Source: Nocardia arthritidis
Lineage (GTDB): Bacteria > Actinomycetota > Actinomycetes > Mycobacteriales > Mycobacteriaceae
Direction: 5' to 3'
NCBI RefSeq assembly: GCF_011801145.1
Contig: NZ_CP046172.1
Location: forward strand, 1,860,001-1,924,000
DNA length: 64,000 bases
The notes beneath the pieces were generated by a model, which made no database searches, was not told the origin of the DNA, and worked only from the letters and a program-made list of their open reading frames with translations. The first letter of the stretch is position 1. Every line of letters begins with the position of its first letter. The translations under genes and the position numbers were made by a program. Shown piece by piece: positions 28,643 to 38,114 of the stretch.

Positions 28643-30163
28643 TCAGTCGTCGACATCCACCCAGTCGAGGGTGCGTTCGACGGCCTTCTTCCAACGGCCG
28701 TAGCCCTTTTCGCGCTGCTCCTCGGTGTAGGTGGGCTCCCAGCGCTTGGCTTCCTGCCAGTTCTGTTCCAGCTCATCGGTATTGCGCCAGAACCCGACCG
28801 CGAGACCGGCCGCGTACGCGGCGCCGAGCGCGGTGGTTTCGGCGACCACCGGCCGCGATACCGGAACGCCGAGGAAATCGGCCTGCAACTGCATGCAGAG
28901 TTCGTTGGCGGTGACGCCGCCGTCCACCCGCAGCGTCTCGAGTTTCACACCGGAATCGGCCTGCATCGCCTCGACCACGTCGCGGGTCTGGTAGCAGATG
29001 GATTCCAGTGTCGCCCTGGCCAAATGGGCGTTGTTGCTGAACCGGGACAGCCCGACGATGACGCCGCGCGCATCCGAGCGCCAGTACGGCGCGAACAGTC
29101 CGGAGAAGGCGGGCACGAAGTAGACGCCGCCGTTGTCCTCGGCCTGCCGGGCCAGCGATTCGCTCTGTGCCGCACCGGAAATGATGCCGAGCTGGTCGCG
29201 CAGCCACTGCACGGCCGAACCGGTGACCGCGATCGAGCCCTCCAGCGCGTACACCGGCTTGGCCTCGCCCAACTGGTAGGCGACGGTGGTCAGCAGGCCG
29301 TGCTGCGAGCGCACGATTTCGGTTCCGGTGTTGAGCAGCAGGAAGTTTCCGGTGCCGTAGGTGTTTTTCGCCTCGCCGGGCCGGAAGCAGACCTGGCCGA
29401 CGGTGGCCGCCTGCTGATCGCCGAGCACGCCGGCCAGCGACACCGCGCCGCCGAACGGGCCGTCGGCCCGGGTGGTGCCGAACAGTCCGGGATTCGAGGA
29501 CGGTGCGATGGCGGGCAGCATGGCCCGCGGAATCCCGAAGATCGCCAGCAGTTCGTCGTCCCAGTCGCAGGTCTCCAGGTCCATCAGCATGGTGCGGCTG
29601 GCATTGGTCGGATCGGTGATGTGCACGCCGCCGTCGACGCCGCCGGTGAGGTTCCACAGCAGCCAGCTGTCGGTGGTGCCGAAGATCGCGTCACCGCGTT
29701 CGGCATCGGCGGCAACGCCGGGGACGTTGTCGAGGATCCAGCGCAGCTTGCCGCCGGAGAAGTAGGTGGCGGGCGGCAAACCGGCCTTGCGCCTGATGGT
29801 TTCGCCGTGGCCGGCGCGCTCGAGTTCGGCGGCGATCTTGTCGGTTCGGGTGTCCTGCCAGACGATCGCGTTGCAGTACGGCCGCCCGGTCTTGCGGTTC
29901 CACACCACGGTGGTTTCGCGCTGGTTGGTGACGCCGACCGCGGCCAGGTCGCTCGCATCCAAATTCGCCTGGGTCAGGGTGGTTTGGATGACGGCGCGGG
30001 TGCGCTCCCAGATCTCGGTGGGGTTGTGCTCGACCCAGCCCGCGCGCGGCAGGATCTGCTCGTGTTCCAGTTGGTGGCGGGCGATTTCGTTGCCGCCGTG
30101 ATCGAACACCATGAAACGGGTGCTGGTCGTGCCCTGGTCGATGGCACCGACATACCGACTCAT
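28643..30163 (-). CDS. glpK: Glycerol kinase (glpFKD operon copy)
   Basis: 506 residues of the FGGY kinase family. Signature segments: [15 protein letters not shown] at the start, [16 protein letters not shown], the FGGY-type motif in [19 protein letters not shown] and GLAVGFW near the end. It phosphorylates glycerol to sn-glycerol-3-phosphate using ATP. Placed between glpF (42 nt upstream) and glpD, it is evidently the main catabolic enzyme of the operon. A second glycerol kinase gene is present at 32353. Confidence 0.95.
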   Translation of the reverse strand: MSRYVGAIDQGTTSTRFMVFDHGGNEIARHQLEHEQILPRAGWVEHNPTEIWERTRAVIQTTLTQANLDASDLAAVGVTNQRETTVVWNRKTGRPYCNAIVWQDTRTDKIAAELERAGHGETIRRKAGLPPATYFSGGKLRWILDNVPGVAADAERGDAIFGTTDSWLLWNLTGGVDGGVHITDPTNASRTMLMDLETCDWDDELLAIFGIPRAMLPAIAPSSNPGLFGTTRADGPFGGAVSLAGVLGDQQAATVGQVCFRPGEAKNTYGTGNFLLLNTGTEIVRSQHGLLTTVAYQLGEAKPVYALEGSIAVTGSAVQWLRDQLGIISGAAQSESLARQAEDNGGVYFVPAFSGLFAPYWRSDARGVIVGLSRFSNNAHLARATLESICYQTRDVVEAMQADSGVKLETLRVDGGVTANELCMQLQADFLGVPVSRPVVAETTALGAAYAAGLAVGFWRNTDELEQNWQEAKRWEPTYTEEQREKGYGRWKKAVERTLDWVDVDD

Positions 30164-30205
30164 GACTCGAGTCCTTTCAGGAAAAGCAAAGGGAGAGAAG
30201 GGAAA

Positions 30206-31003
30206 TCAGAAGAAGAAGTGTGCCGCGACGCCGGCCAGCAGGCCACCCGCCAGCGGGCCGAGGACCGGCACCCAGGCGTAGCCCCAGTCGGAGTCCTTGC
30301 GGTTCGGCGCGCCCGGGTTCTCGGGCAGCTCCGCGCTACCCGCGGCGACCGGAACCCGTTGTGGCGCGGTCTTGTTGACGGGCAGGAGGGCGTGCGCGAT
30401 GCGCGGCCCGAGGTCGCGGGCGGGGTTGATGGCGTAACCGGTGGGTCCGCCGAGCGAGGCGCCGATGCCGACCACCAGCAGCGCGGCGGCGAGCGGGCCG
30501 AGGCCGGTCTGGGTGTGACCGAAGGCGAGGATGCCGAAGACCAGCACGAAGGTGGCGATCACCTCGGTGAGGAAGTTCCATCCGTACGCCCGGATCTCGG
30601 GGCCGGTGGAGAAGACGCCGAGCTTCTTGGCGGCGTCGGGTTCGGCGTCGAAATGCCGCTTGTAGGCGAGGTAGGCGGCGACCGCGCCGAGGAACGCGCC
30701 GAACATTTGCCCGCCGAGATAGGCGACGGTGTTGGCGAATGTGACGTCGATACCCGGTGCGTATTGATCCGCGCCGCTGGCCAGGATGCCGATCGTCAGC
30801 GCGGGGTTGAGGTGGCCGCCCGATTTATAGGCGACGTAGGCCCCGGCGAGCACGCCGAACCCCCAGCCGAAATTGATCATCAGCCAGCCGCCGTCGAAAC
30901 CTTTCGACTTGTTCAGCAACGCGTTCGCGACCACGCCGGCGCCGAGCAGCAGCAGGATTCCCGTGCCTAGTGTTTCGCTCAGGAAGATCGAGCCGAAGTT
31001 CAC
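30206..31003 (-). CDS. glpF: Glycerol facilitator (aquaporin family)
   Basis: 265 residues with six membrane helices and two NPA boxes: GGHLNPALT and AINPARDLGPR. The Asp after the second NPA (NPARD) is the mark of glycerol-conducting aquaglyceroporins. GTG start at 31003 with GGAGG 8 nt upstream. First gene of glpF-glpK-glpD; a 19-bp palindrome lies 88-106 nt upstream of its start, facing the divergent IclR-type regulator gene. Confidence 0.95.
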   Translation of the reverse strand: MNFGSIFLSETLGTGILLLLGAGVVANALLNKSKGFDGGWLMINFGWGFGVLAGAYVAYKSGGHLNPALTIGILASGADQYAPGIDVTFANTVAYLGGQMFGAFLGAVAAYLAYKRHFDAEPDAAKKLGVFSTGPEIRAYGWNFLTEVIATFVLVFGILAFGHTQTGLGPLAAALLVVGIGASLGGPTGYAINPARDLGPRIAHALLPVNKTAPQRVPVAAGSAELPENPGAPNRKDSDWGYAWVPVLGPLAGGLLAGVAAHFFF

Positions 31004-31090
31004 CGTTGAGCCTCCGTTTAAAGCAGCCGCACCATCGCGGCCGAGTCGAGGCTGACGTTACGACCGGATTACCGGTGCGGACAGCGGACA

Positions 31091-31109
31091 CGTTCGACAA
31101 TGTCGAACG
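31091..31109. promoter_or_regulatory. IclR/GylR-type operator, copy 1 (glpF side)
   Basis: CGTTCGACAATGTCGAACG, a 19-bp perfect palindrome around a central A, lies 88 nt upstream of glpF in the 313-nt gap between glpF and the IclR-type gene. Apart from the two operator copies I see nothing else in that gap. Confidence 0.7.
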
Positions 31110-31224
31110 CTTTCGGTAGAGGTGGGATGTATGGCCCGCTAAAGTCCGGACTCTTGGAGTCGCCTATGGCGTGGCTCACACTGTGTTTGGTGGTATCGAA
31201 TGTGTTGCTGTGCGGTTACCGCGT

Positions 31225-31241
31225 GTTCGACATTGTCGAAT
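31225..31241. promoter_or_regulatory. IclR/GylR-type operator, copy 2 (regulator side)
   Basis: GTTCGACATTGTCGAAT repeats copy 1 with only the central base and the last base different. It lies 76 nt upstream of the regulator's start codon, so the regulator probably controls its own gene as well as glpFKD. Confidence 0.7.
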
Positions 31242-31316
31242 GAACAGGATCCGGCTATGTTTCCGCACATGCTGTTCGGTTTCGCCTCCTGTCGTATCCG
31301 GGGGCACTGACCGCTC

Positions 31317-32081
31317 ATGCCTGGACCGATCCAATCGATCGAACGGGCCGCGGCCGTGCTGCGGCTGCTCGCCCGCGGCTCCGGCCGGCTCGGTGTCGGC
31401 GATATCGCCGCGGCGCTCGACCTCGCGAAGCCCACCGCCCACGGAATCCTGCGAACCTTGCAGGGTGTCGGCTTCGTGGACCAGGACCCAGGCACCGGAA
31501 AATATCGGCTCGGCACCGCCCTGCTGAGCCTGAGCACCAGCTACCTCGATGCCAATGAGCTGCGGTCCCGGGCGCTGAACTGGGCCGACGCCCTCGCCTC
31601 GCGCACCGGCGAGGCGGTGCGGATCGCCGCGTCGGTGGCTGACGCGGTCGTCGTCGTACACCATGTCTTCCGGCCGGACAACAGCGAACAGGCGCTGGAG
31701 GTGGGGGAGGAGCTCCCGGCACACGCCACCGCGCTCGGCAAGGTGCTGCTCGCCTACGACACCGAACTGGCCGCCGCGGTCCGCGGCAGCGAACTCGTCC
31801 GGCTGACCCGCCGCACCATCGTCGATCGGGCCGCGCTCACCAGGGCGCTGGCCGCGGTCCGCCAGTCCGGCTGGGCGGGCGACACCGAGGAATTCCGGCC
31901 GGGCGAGGCCGGAATCGCCGCGCCCATCCGCAGCCACGGTGGTCTGGTGGTCGGTGCGATCGGGATCAGCGGAACGGTAGATCGTTTGTGCGACAGTCAA
32001 TTACGATTCAGACAGCCGCTGATCGGCCAGGTCCGCAGTGCGGCACAGTCGATTTCGCGCGACCTCGGTGCCGGGCAGTGA
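31317..32081 (+). CDS. IclR-family regulator of glycerol genes (GylR-like)
   Basis: 254 residues. N-terminal winged helix ([20 protein letters not shown], then [19 protein letters not shown]) and a C-terminal IclR effector domain ([33 protein letters not shown]). The fold and the position, divergent from glpFKD with paired palindromes and followed by a second glycerol kinase gene, match GylR, the glycerol-operon regulator of Streptomyces. Effector is probably glycerol-3-phosphate or glycerol (inference from GylR). Confidence 0.85.
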   Translation: MPGPIQSIERAAAVLRLLARGSGRLGVGDIAAALDLAKPTAHGILRTLQGVGFVDQDPGTGKYRLGTALLSLSTSYLDANELRSRALNWADALASRTGEAVRIAASVADAVVVVHHVFRPDNSEQALEVGEELPAHATALGKVLLAYDTELAAAVRGSELVRLTRRTIVDRAALTRALAAVRQSGWAGDTEEFRPGEAGIAAPIRSHGGLVVGAIGISGTVDRLCDSQLRFRQPLIGQVRSAAQSISRDLGAGQ

Positions 32082-32352
32082 CGGCGCACCGCATCGGCGC
32101 AACCTCCGTCCTTCCGGCGAATTCGGAGTTACAGGCGAAACCAGTTGGCCAGCAAATAATTTCAGACAGTTCCCAACGAAATCGCCCGGGCCCCCGCGCC
32201 CGCACGAACGACGGAATCGTGACAGCGTCGGAATAGCGGAATTTCGGCCGAGTTGGCCGAATTGTGACCAAGCCGACTGGACGACATCCGGACGACGGAT
32301 CGCCACCGAGCCGGGACGACGGGATCGCCGACAGAGAGGCAGCGAAAAACAG

Positions 32353-33861
32353 ATGGCGCAACAGTATGTGCTGGCGATCGATCAGGGCACCACCTCCACC
32401 AGGTGCATCCTGTTCGATCAACGCGCTCGCCTCGCGGGCGTGGCCCAGCGGGAGCATCAGCAGCGCTATCCGCGACCCGGCTGGGTCGAGCAGGACGCGA
32501 TGGAGATCTGGCGCAATGTGGAACGCATTGTGCCGCAGGCGCTGCGCGATTCCGGAATCACCGCCGATCAGGTCGCGGCCATCGGTATCGCGAATCAGCG
32601 GGAGACCACCGTGGTGTGGGACCGCCGCACCGGCGTCCCGATCCGCCGCGCCATCGTCTGGCAGGACGTGCGCACCGAGGAACTGGTCAGCGAACTCGCG
32701 GAAAAACCTGGGGCGCAACGTATCCGGGAACTATGCGGCCTACCGCTGGCCACCTACTTCGCCGCGCCGCGGCTGCGCTGGCTGCTGGACAACAGCGCGG
32801 GCCTGCGGGACCGCGCCGAACGCGGCGAGGTGCTGTTCGGCACCATGGAAACCTGGCTGATCTGGAATCTCACCGGCGGCGCCGACGGCGGCGTCCACCT
32901 GACCGATGTCACCAATGCCAGCCGCACGCTGCTGATGAATCTGTCCACTCTCCAGTGGGATTCGGAATTGCTGGCGTTCTTCGGAATTCCGGAGGCGATG
33001 CTGCCGCGAATCCAGGCGTCCACCGCGCCATACGGAAAGACCAGCACCGTGGTGCCGGGTATCCCGATCGCGGCGGCGCTCGGCGATCAGCACGCCGCGT
33101 TGTTCGGGCAAACCTGTTTCGCGCGTGGGGAAACCAAATGCACCTACGGCACCGGCGGCTTCCTGATGATGAACACCGGCAGCGAACTGGTGCGTTCCGA
33201 ACACGGACTGCTCACCACCATCGGCTATCAGATCGAGCGGGAACCGGTGTACGCGCTGGAAGGGCCGATCGCGGTGACCGGCTCACTGGTGCAATGGATC
33301 CGGGACAATATCGGTTTGGTGGCCAGCGCGCCGGAGATCGAAACCCTCGCCGCGACGGTCGAAGACAACGGCGGCTGCTATATCGTGCCCGCGTTCTCCG
33401 GGCTGTACGCGCCGCACTGGCGCAGCGACGCGCGCGGCGTGATCGTCGGGCTCACCTCCTATATCACCAAGGGGCATCTGGCTCGTGCGGTGCTGGAGGC
33501 CACCGCGTGGCAGACCCGCGAGGTGGTCGACGCGATGAACGCCGACTCCGGGCTGCAGGCGCGCACGCTGCGGGTCGACGGCGGAATGACCGCGGACAAC
33601 CTGCTGATGCGCATCGTCGCCGATGTACTCGATATCCCGGTGGTGCGCCCGTTCGTCGCCGAAACCGTATCGCTCGGCGCGGCGTACGCGGCCGGACTCG
33701 CCGTCGGCTACTGGCCGGATCTGGAGGGGCTGCGCCGCAATTGGCGGCCCGCCGCGCAGTGGACGCCGCGGATGGATCCGCGCGAGCGCGCCGACGAATA
33801 CGAGAACTGGCAGCGCGCGGTCGCACTCACCTTCGGCTGGGTGCGGCGCAAGAACCGTTGA
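32353..33861 (+). CDS. glpK: Glycerol kinase, second copy
   Basis: 502 residues of the same FGGY family: [58 protein letters not shown] and GLAVGYW. All catalytic segments look intact. It is clearly a paralogue of the protein encoded at 28643 but differs at many positions, so it is not a recent duplication. It follows the IclR-type gene on the plus strand with a 271-nt gap that shows no clear operator, so its regulation may be independent. Related FGGY kinases for other polyols cannot be excluded. Confidence 0.85.
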   Translation: MAQQYVLAIDQGTTSTRCILFDQRARLAGVAQREHQQRYPRPGWVEQDAMEIWRNVERIVPQALRDSGITADQVAAIGIANQRETTVVWDRRTGVPIRRAIVWQDVRTEELVSELAEKPGAQRIRELCGLPLATYFAAPRLRWLLDNSAGLRDRAERGEVLFGTMETWLIWNLTGGADGGVHLTDVTNASRTLLMNLSTLQWDSELLAFFGIPEAMLPRIQASTAPYGKTSTVVPGIPIAAALGDQHAALFGQTCFARGETKCTYGTGGFLMMNTGSELVRSEHGLLTTIGYQIEREPVYALEGPIAVTGSLVQWIRDNIGLVASAPEIETLAATVEDNGGCYIVPAFSGLYAPHWRSDARGVIVGLTSYITKGHLARAVLEATAWQTREVVDAMNADSGLQARTLRVDGGMTADNLLMRIVADVLDIPVVRPFVAETVSLGAAYAAGLAVGYWPDLEGLRRNWRPAAQWTPRMDPRERADEYENWQRAVALTFGWVRRKNR

Positions 33862-34064
33862 CGTAAAACTCGCGCGCCACGCCGGGTGTGGGAAGAACCC
33901 AAGTGGCGATGCCGTGTCCGAAACGTTATGCTCTTGCGCGAGATTCGAAACTGCCTGTCGGTCCGCGTATTTGGCGTGGGCTGCCGAGCTGACCCGGGAA
34001 ATTGGAACGGGCCCAAGGGATTACCCGTTTTCCTTTGGTGCGCGCGAGTGCGGAAGTGCGGAAC

Positions 34065-35432
34065 TTGTCACAGTCATTGAATCCGCCGGATGGCGAATCC
34101 GGGGAGCCGGCCGCGCGCCTACCCTATTCGGTGCTGACGACGACGGCCGCCGTCACCGCGGTCATCGTGCTGGTCTCGGTGTTCTTGGCACCGGCCGATT
34201 TTCGCCTACCGCTGGCCATCGGTTCGGGGATTGCCGCAATTGTGCTGTGCGCCACCATAACCGCCGCCGTCTATTACCGAGGCGAGGCGGTGCGGGCGAA
34301 ACAGGTCGCCGCCGCATCGGTCGCCGAGGCCGCTGACAGCGTCGCGGCCGCCAACGAGACCATCGCCACCGCGAATACCGCGGCCTACGAGGCGATCGCC
34401 GCCGCGAACGAGGCGGCCCAGGCGCACGCCTGGACGGCCAAGGACAGCGAAAGCCGAAGGGCCGCCGCGATGGCCGCGTTCGCGGGCGCGGCGGGCCGGA
34501 TGCAGGCCATGACCACCAGCATGCTCGCCGAACTGCGCGAGATGGAGCACCGGCACGCCGACCCCAAGGTGCTCGCCGACCTGCTGCACCTGGATCACCG
34601 CACCGCGCAGGCCGGACGCCTCGCCGACAGCATCGCGGTGCTCAGCGGCGCGCGCTCCGGCCGCCGCTGGGCCAAACCGATTGCGATGGAATCGATTCTG
34701 CGCGGCGCGATGGGCCGGGTCGCCGGTTATCAGCGGGTCCGGCTGCGCGCCATCGCCGAGATCGCGATCGCGGGCCACGCCGCCGAGGGCGTCATGCACG
34801 CGCTCGCCGAACTCATCGACAACGCGTGCAATTTCTCGCCGCCCACCACCGAAGTGCACGTCTACGCCGCGGAGGTGCCCGCGGGCGTTGTGCTCACCAT
34901 CGAGGACAGCGGCCTGGTGATGAGCGAATCCGCGCTGCGCCGTGCGGAATCGGCGGTGTCCGGCGGCGGCGCCGCGGCATCGGACCTGTCCTCGCTCACC
35001 GGAACCCGGCTCGGGCTCGCGGTGGTCGGCCACCTCGCGCGCAAACACGGCCTCACCGTTTCCTACCGGCCCTCCGCCATCGGCGGCACCGCGGTGGTCG
35101 TCGTGGTGCCGAGGGATCTCACCGCCCGCCTGGACCGTTCGCAGACCGGCCCGATGGCCGCGCTCACCCCGCCGCCGCAGGCGCCCGCCCCCGAACCGGT
35201 CGCGGTGCCCGCCCTCGCCACCGCCGAATCGACGCTGCCGAAGCGCCGCCGCGGCAGCACGCTGGCCGCGGTGCACCCCGACGGCCTCGCCGCGCCGCGT
35301 GCCGTCGCCGACCCGGTCGACGCGCCCGCGAAACCCGCGGCGCTGGGCGCGTTCCAGCGCGCCATGGCGCGCCGCGACGCGGGCGATCCGCCGCCATCCG
35401 CCCCGCCCCCGACCGTGGAGAACGATCGATGA
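34065..35432 (+). CDS. Conservon sensor-kinase-like protein (CvnA type)
   Basis: About 455 residues. Two N-terminal membrane helices (VLTTTAAVTAVIVLVSVFLA and LAIGSGIAAIVLCATITAAV) are followed by an Ala-rich coiled coil and an HATPase_c domain with the N-box HALAELIDNACNFSPP, a G-box region GTRLGLAVVGHLARKHGL, and a Pro/Ala-rich tail. It resembles CvnA of Streptomyces conservons, which act as membrane-linked, G-protein-like switches. TTG 34065 with GGAAG upstream is the best start; TTG 34002 is also open. The stop overlaps the roadblock gene start (ATGA). Confidence 0.85.
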   Translation: MSQSLNPPDGESGEPAARLPYSVLTTTAAVTAVIVLVSVFLAPADFRLPLAIGSGIAAIVLCATITAAVYYRGEAVRAKQVAAASVAEAADSVAAANETIATANTAAYEAIAAANEAAQAHAWTAKDSESRRAAAMAAFAGAAGRMQAMTTSMLAELREMEHRHADPKVLADLLHLDHRTAQAGRLADSIAVLSGARSGRRWAKPIAMESILRGAMGRVAGYQRVRLRAIAEIAIAGHAAEGVMHALAELIDNACNFSPPTTEVHVYAAEVPAGVVLTIEDSGLVMSESALRRAESAVSGGGAAASDLSSLTGTRLGLAVVGHLARKHGLTVSYRPSAIGGTAVVVVVPRDLTARLDRSQTGPMAALTPPPQAPAPEPVAVPALATAESTLPKRRRGSTLAAVHPDGLAAPRAVADPVDAPAKPAALGAFQRAMARRDAGDPPPSAPPPTVENDR

Positions 35433-35845
35433 CAACGTCCGCACCGGCCCAACTCACGTGGCTACTGGAACAACTGCTGACCCGGACTCCGCACGCCCGG
35501 CATGCCCTGCTGCTATCCAGCGACGGCCTGAAGATCTGCCACACACCGGAATTGAGCGTCGACAAGGCCGACCAACTCGCCGCCATCGCGGCGGGCATCC
35601 AGAGCCTCTCGCACGGTGCGTCGGTGGAATTCGGCGACGGCCGCAGCGGTGTGCGCCAATCCATGACCGAGTTCTACGGCGGCATCCTGTTCATCGTCGA
35701 GGCCGGTAGGGGCGCGCATATCGCGGTGATCGCCGCCGAGGAGGCCGATGCGGGCCTGGTCGGGCACAACATGCGTGAGCTGGTGGAACAGCTCGGCGAC
35801 CATCTGTCCGCCGCGCCCCGGGTGACCGGCGCGGGCACACGGTGA
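35429..35845 (+). CDS. Conservon roadblock/LC7 protein (CvnB type)
   Basis: 138 residues forming one roadblock/LC7 domain: LTWLLEQLLTRTPHARHALL, then LSSDGLKICHT and VEAGRGAHIAVIAAEEADAG near the end. In conservons this domain is thought to regulate the partner GTPase and to bind the sensor protein. It overlaps the CvnA-type stop by 4 nt and is followed by the DUF742 gene after 13 nt. A normal full-length member. Confidence 0.9.
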   Translation: MTTSAPAQLTWLLEQLLTRTPHARHALLLSSDGLKICHTPELSVDKADQLAAIAAGIQSLSHGASVEFGDGRSGVRQSMTEFYGGILFIVEAGRGAHIAVIAAEEADAGLVGHNMRELVEQLGDHLSAAPRVTGAGTR

Positions 35846-35858
35846 CCGGGAGTAAGCC

Positions 35859-36236
35859 GTGACCAGGGGCAGACCCGGGCGCGACGACGACCCGGACCGG
35901 CTCTACACGCTGACCGGCGGCCGCAGCAGGCCGGACTCCGATGCCTTCGACCTGGTCACCCTGGTGGTCAGCGAATGCGAACCGGTGCCGGGCATGCAAT
36001 CCGAACATGTCGCCATCCTCGATATGTGCCGGGCCCCGACGGCCGTCGTCGAGATCGCGGCCGAGCTGCGGCTGCCGGTCGGCATCACCACCATCCTGCT
36101 GTCGGATCTGCTGCACGCGGGCAAAATCTCCGCCCGCCATCCGCAGGCCCGGGTGAATTCACCGGGCATGCCGTGGGAGACGCTGCCCGACGCATCGACA
36201 CTCGAGAAGGTGCTCATTGGACTCCGCAGTCTTTGA
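35859..36236 (+). CDS. Conservon DUF742 protein (CvnC type)
   Basis: 125 residues from GTG 35859 with the DUF742 pattern: RLYTLTGGRSRPD, then VTLVVSECEPVPGMQSEHVA, and VEIAAELRLPVGITTILLSDLL, a winged-helix-like C-terminal part. Its role in the conservon complex is undefined. Its last 20 nt overlap the start of the GTPase gene, so the two are translated together. Confidence 0.9.
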   Translation: MTRGRPGRDDDPDRLYTLTGGRSRPDSDAFDLVTLVVSECEPVPGMQSEHVAILDMCRAPTAVVEIAAELRLPVGITTILLSDLLHAGKISARHPQARVNSPGMPWETLPDASTLEKVLIGLRSL

Positions 36237-36837
36237 TCCTCGGCCCGCCCGCGCCGACGCACCGCTACACAGCAGCACCAGCAATGGACTGAAGATCGTC
36301 ATCGTCGGCGGTTTCGGCGTCGGCAAGACGACCATGGTGCGTTCGGTGAGCGAGATCCGGCCGCTGGACACCGAGGCGACGATGACGAATATGGGTGTCG
36401 GCGTGGACGATCCGACGGGTGCGCCGGGAAAGAACACCACCACCGTCGCTTTCGACTTCGGCCGCATAACCATCGACGCCGAGAACGTGCTCTACCTGTT
36501 CGGCGCGCCCGGACAGGAACGCTTCTGGTTCCTGTGGGACCGGCTGTTCGCCGGTGCGCTCGGCGCCATCGTGCTGGTGGATCAGCGCCGGATCGCCGAC
36601 TCCTGGTACGCGATCGACCGGCTGGAGCATCAGAAGACGCGATTCATCGTGGCGTGCAACAACTTCGGCGATACGCACCGGCCGGATGAGGTGCGCGACG
36701 CACTCGACCTCGATCCGCAGGTGCCGCTGGTGGTGTGCGACGCCAGATCCCGCGAATCCTGCAAAGAGGTACTGATCACCCTGGTCGAACACATCTACGC
36801 GGCCCGCACCGACACCCGACCGGAGACGATTTCATGA
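36217..36837 (+). CDS. Conservon small GTPase (CvnD type)
   Basis: 206 residues. P-loop GGFGVGKTTM (G1), then TTTVAFDFG (G2-G3 region), LFGAPGQERF in place of DxxGQE, and NNFGD as a weak G4. This is the ATP/GTP-binding protein of conservons, related to MglA/Arf-like bacterial GTPases. TTG 36217 is the only start giving the full fold. It overlaps both neighbours and forms part of the conservon transcript. Confidence 0.9.
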   Translation: MDSAVFDPRPARADAPLHSSTSNGLKIVIVGGFGVGKTTMVRSVSEIRPLDTEATMTNMGVGVDDPTGAPGKNTTTVAFDFGRITIDAENVLYLFGAPGQERFWFLWDRLFAGALGAIVLVDQRRIADSWYAIDRLEHQKTRFIVACNNFGDTHRPDEVRDALDLDPQVPLVVCDARSRESCKEVLITLVEHIYAARTDTRPETIS

Positions 36838-38114
36838 CAACGCCGAGCCCCGCGCAGGCGGGCGCCAAGCACTGCCCCGTCGCACCCGGGAATGCGGTGC
36901 CGTTGAGCGGCCCGCGCTTCCACACCGACCCGCATCACCTCTACCGCGAGATGCGCCGCGATCACGGACCCGTTGTCGCCGTTGAACTTCCGGGTGGCAT
37001 CCCGGCCTGGCTGGTCATCGGATATCGCGAATTGCACCAGGTGACAAGCGATCCCGAGCTGTTCCCGCGCGATGTGGGCCTGTGGAATCAGTGGCCGAAC
37101 ATTCCGGAGGACTGGCCGCTGCTGCCGATGGTCGGCACGCCCCGGCCGTCGATCTACTTCACCGCGGGCGCCGAACATCGCCGGCATCTCGCGATGGTGG
37201 AGCCCGCGCTGGAATCGGTGGATCCGTTCGAATTGCGGCGCGACTGCGAGGAATTGGCGGATCGGCTGATCGATTCGTTCTGCGGCCGCGGCGAGGCCGA
37301 CCTGGTCGCCGATTTCGCGGTGCCGCTGCCGGTGCTCACCCTGGCCAGGGTGCTCGGCTTCCCGGACGAGGACGGGCCGGATCTGGCCTGGTCGATGCAG
37401 GCGCTCGCCGACGGCGGCGCCGATGCGCACGCCGGTTACCTGCGCTTCACCGAACATATGCAGCGGCTGCTGGCGAGCAAGAAGGCAAGGCCCGGTAACG
37501 ATCTCACCTCGCGGATGCTCGCCTATCCGGCGCCGTTCACCGACGAGGAGTACATGAACGACCTGCAGGCGATCACCGCCGCCGGTCATCTGCCGACCTC
37601 CGACTGGATCGGTAATTCGGTGCGGCTCATGCTCACCGACGATCGGTTCGCGGCCGCGCTCGGCGGCGGCAGGCGCAGCATCGGCGAGGCGATGAACGAG
37701 GTGCTGTGGGAGGACACCCCGACCCAGATCCTCGCGGGACGCTGGGCCGCGCGCGATACCCGCTTGGCGGACAAGGTGATTCGCGCCGGCGATCTGCTGC
37801 TGCTCGGCCTGGCCGGTGCGAATGCGGACCCGCATGTGCGCCAACATCTTTCCGGTAGCGCCGAGGCGATCAGCTCCGGTAACAGCGCGCATTTCGCGTT
37901 CAGCTACGGCGAGTACCGCTGCCCGTTCCCGGCGCAGCAGATCGCCGAGATCATCGCGCGCACCGGTATCGAGGTGCTGCTGGACCGGCTGCCCGATATC
38001 GATCTCGCGGTGCCCGCACAGAATCTGGTCCGGCGGCCGTCGGCCTTCCTCCGCGGTATGACTTCACTTCCCGTTCGTTTCACCCCTGTTCGTGCCGTCG
38101 GAGGTACACCGTGA
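36834..38114 (+). CDS. Conservon cytochrome P450 lacking the ExxR motif (CYP157-like)
   Basis: 426 residues. The haem loop is present (AFSYGEYRCPFPAQ, Cys363), but the K-helix ExxR is replaced by E289-V-L-W292 (NEVLWED). Loss of this otherwise near-universal motif is known for CYP157 proteins of Streptomyces conservons, which carry a similar E-x-x-W. The I-helix AAGHLPTSDW is also unusual in lacking the acid-Thr pair. It may bind substrate or a partner instead of acting as a normal monooxygenase. Start overlaps the GTPase stop by 4 nt (ATGA). Confidence 0.88.
   Translation: MTTPSPAQAGAKHCPVAPGNAVPLSGPRFHTDPHHLYREMRRDHGPVVAVELPGGIPAWLVIGYRELHQVTSDPELFPRDVGLWNQWPNIPEDWPLLPMVGTPRPSIYFTAGAEHRRHLAMVEPALESVDPFELRRDCEELADRLIDSFCGRGEADLVADFAVPLPVLTLARVLGFPDEDGPDLAWSMQALADGGADAHAGYLRFTEHMQRLLASKKARPGNDLTSRMLAYPAPFTDEEYMNDLQAITAAGHLPTSDWIGNSVRLMLTDDRFAAALGGGRRSIGEAMNEVLWEDTPTQILAGRWAARDTRLADKVIRAGDLLLLGLAGANADPHVRQHLSGSAEAISSGNSAHFAFSYGEYRCPFPAQQIAEIIARTGIEVLLDRLPDIDLAVPAQNLVRRPSAFLRGMTSLPVRFTPVRAVGGTP

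Noticed and set aside
29024..30970. Plus-strand open frame of about 648 codons opposite glpK and glpF
   Set aside because: Shadow of conserved minus-strand genes; translated product has no domain and carries Gly/Gln/Arg bias.
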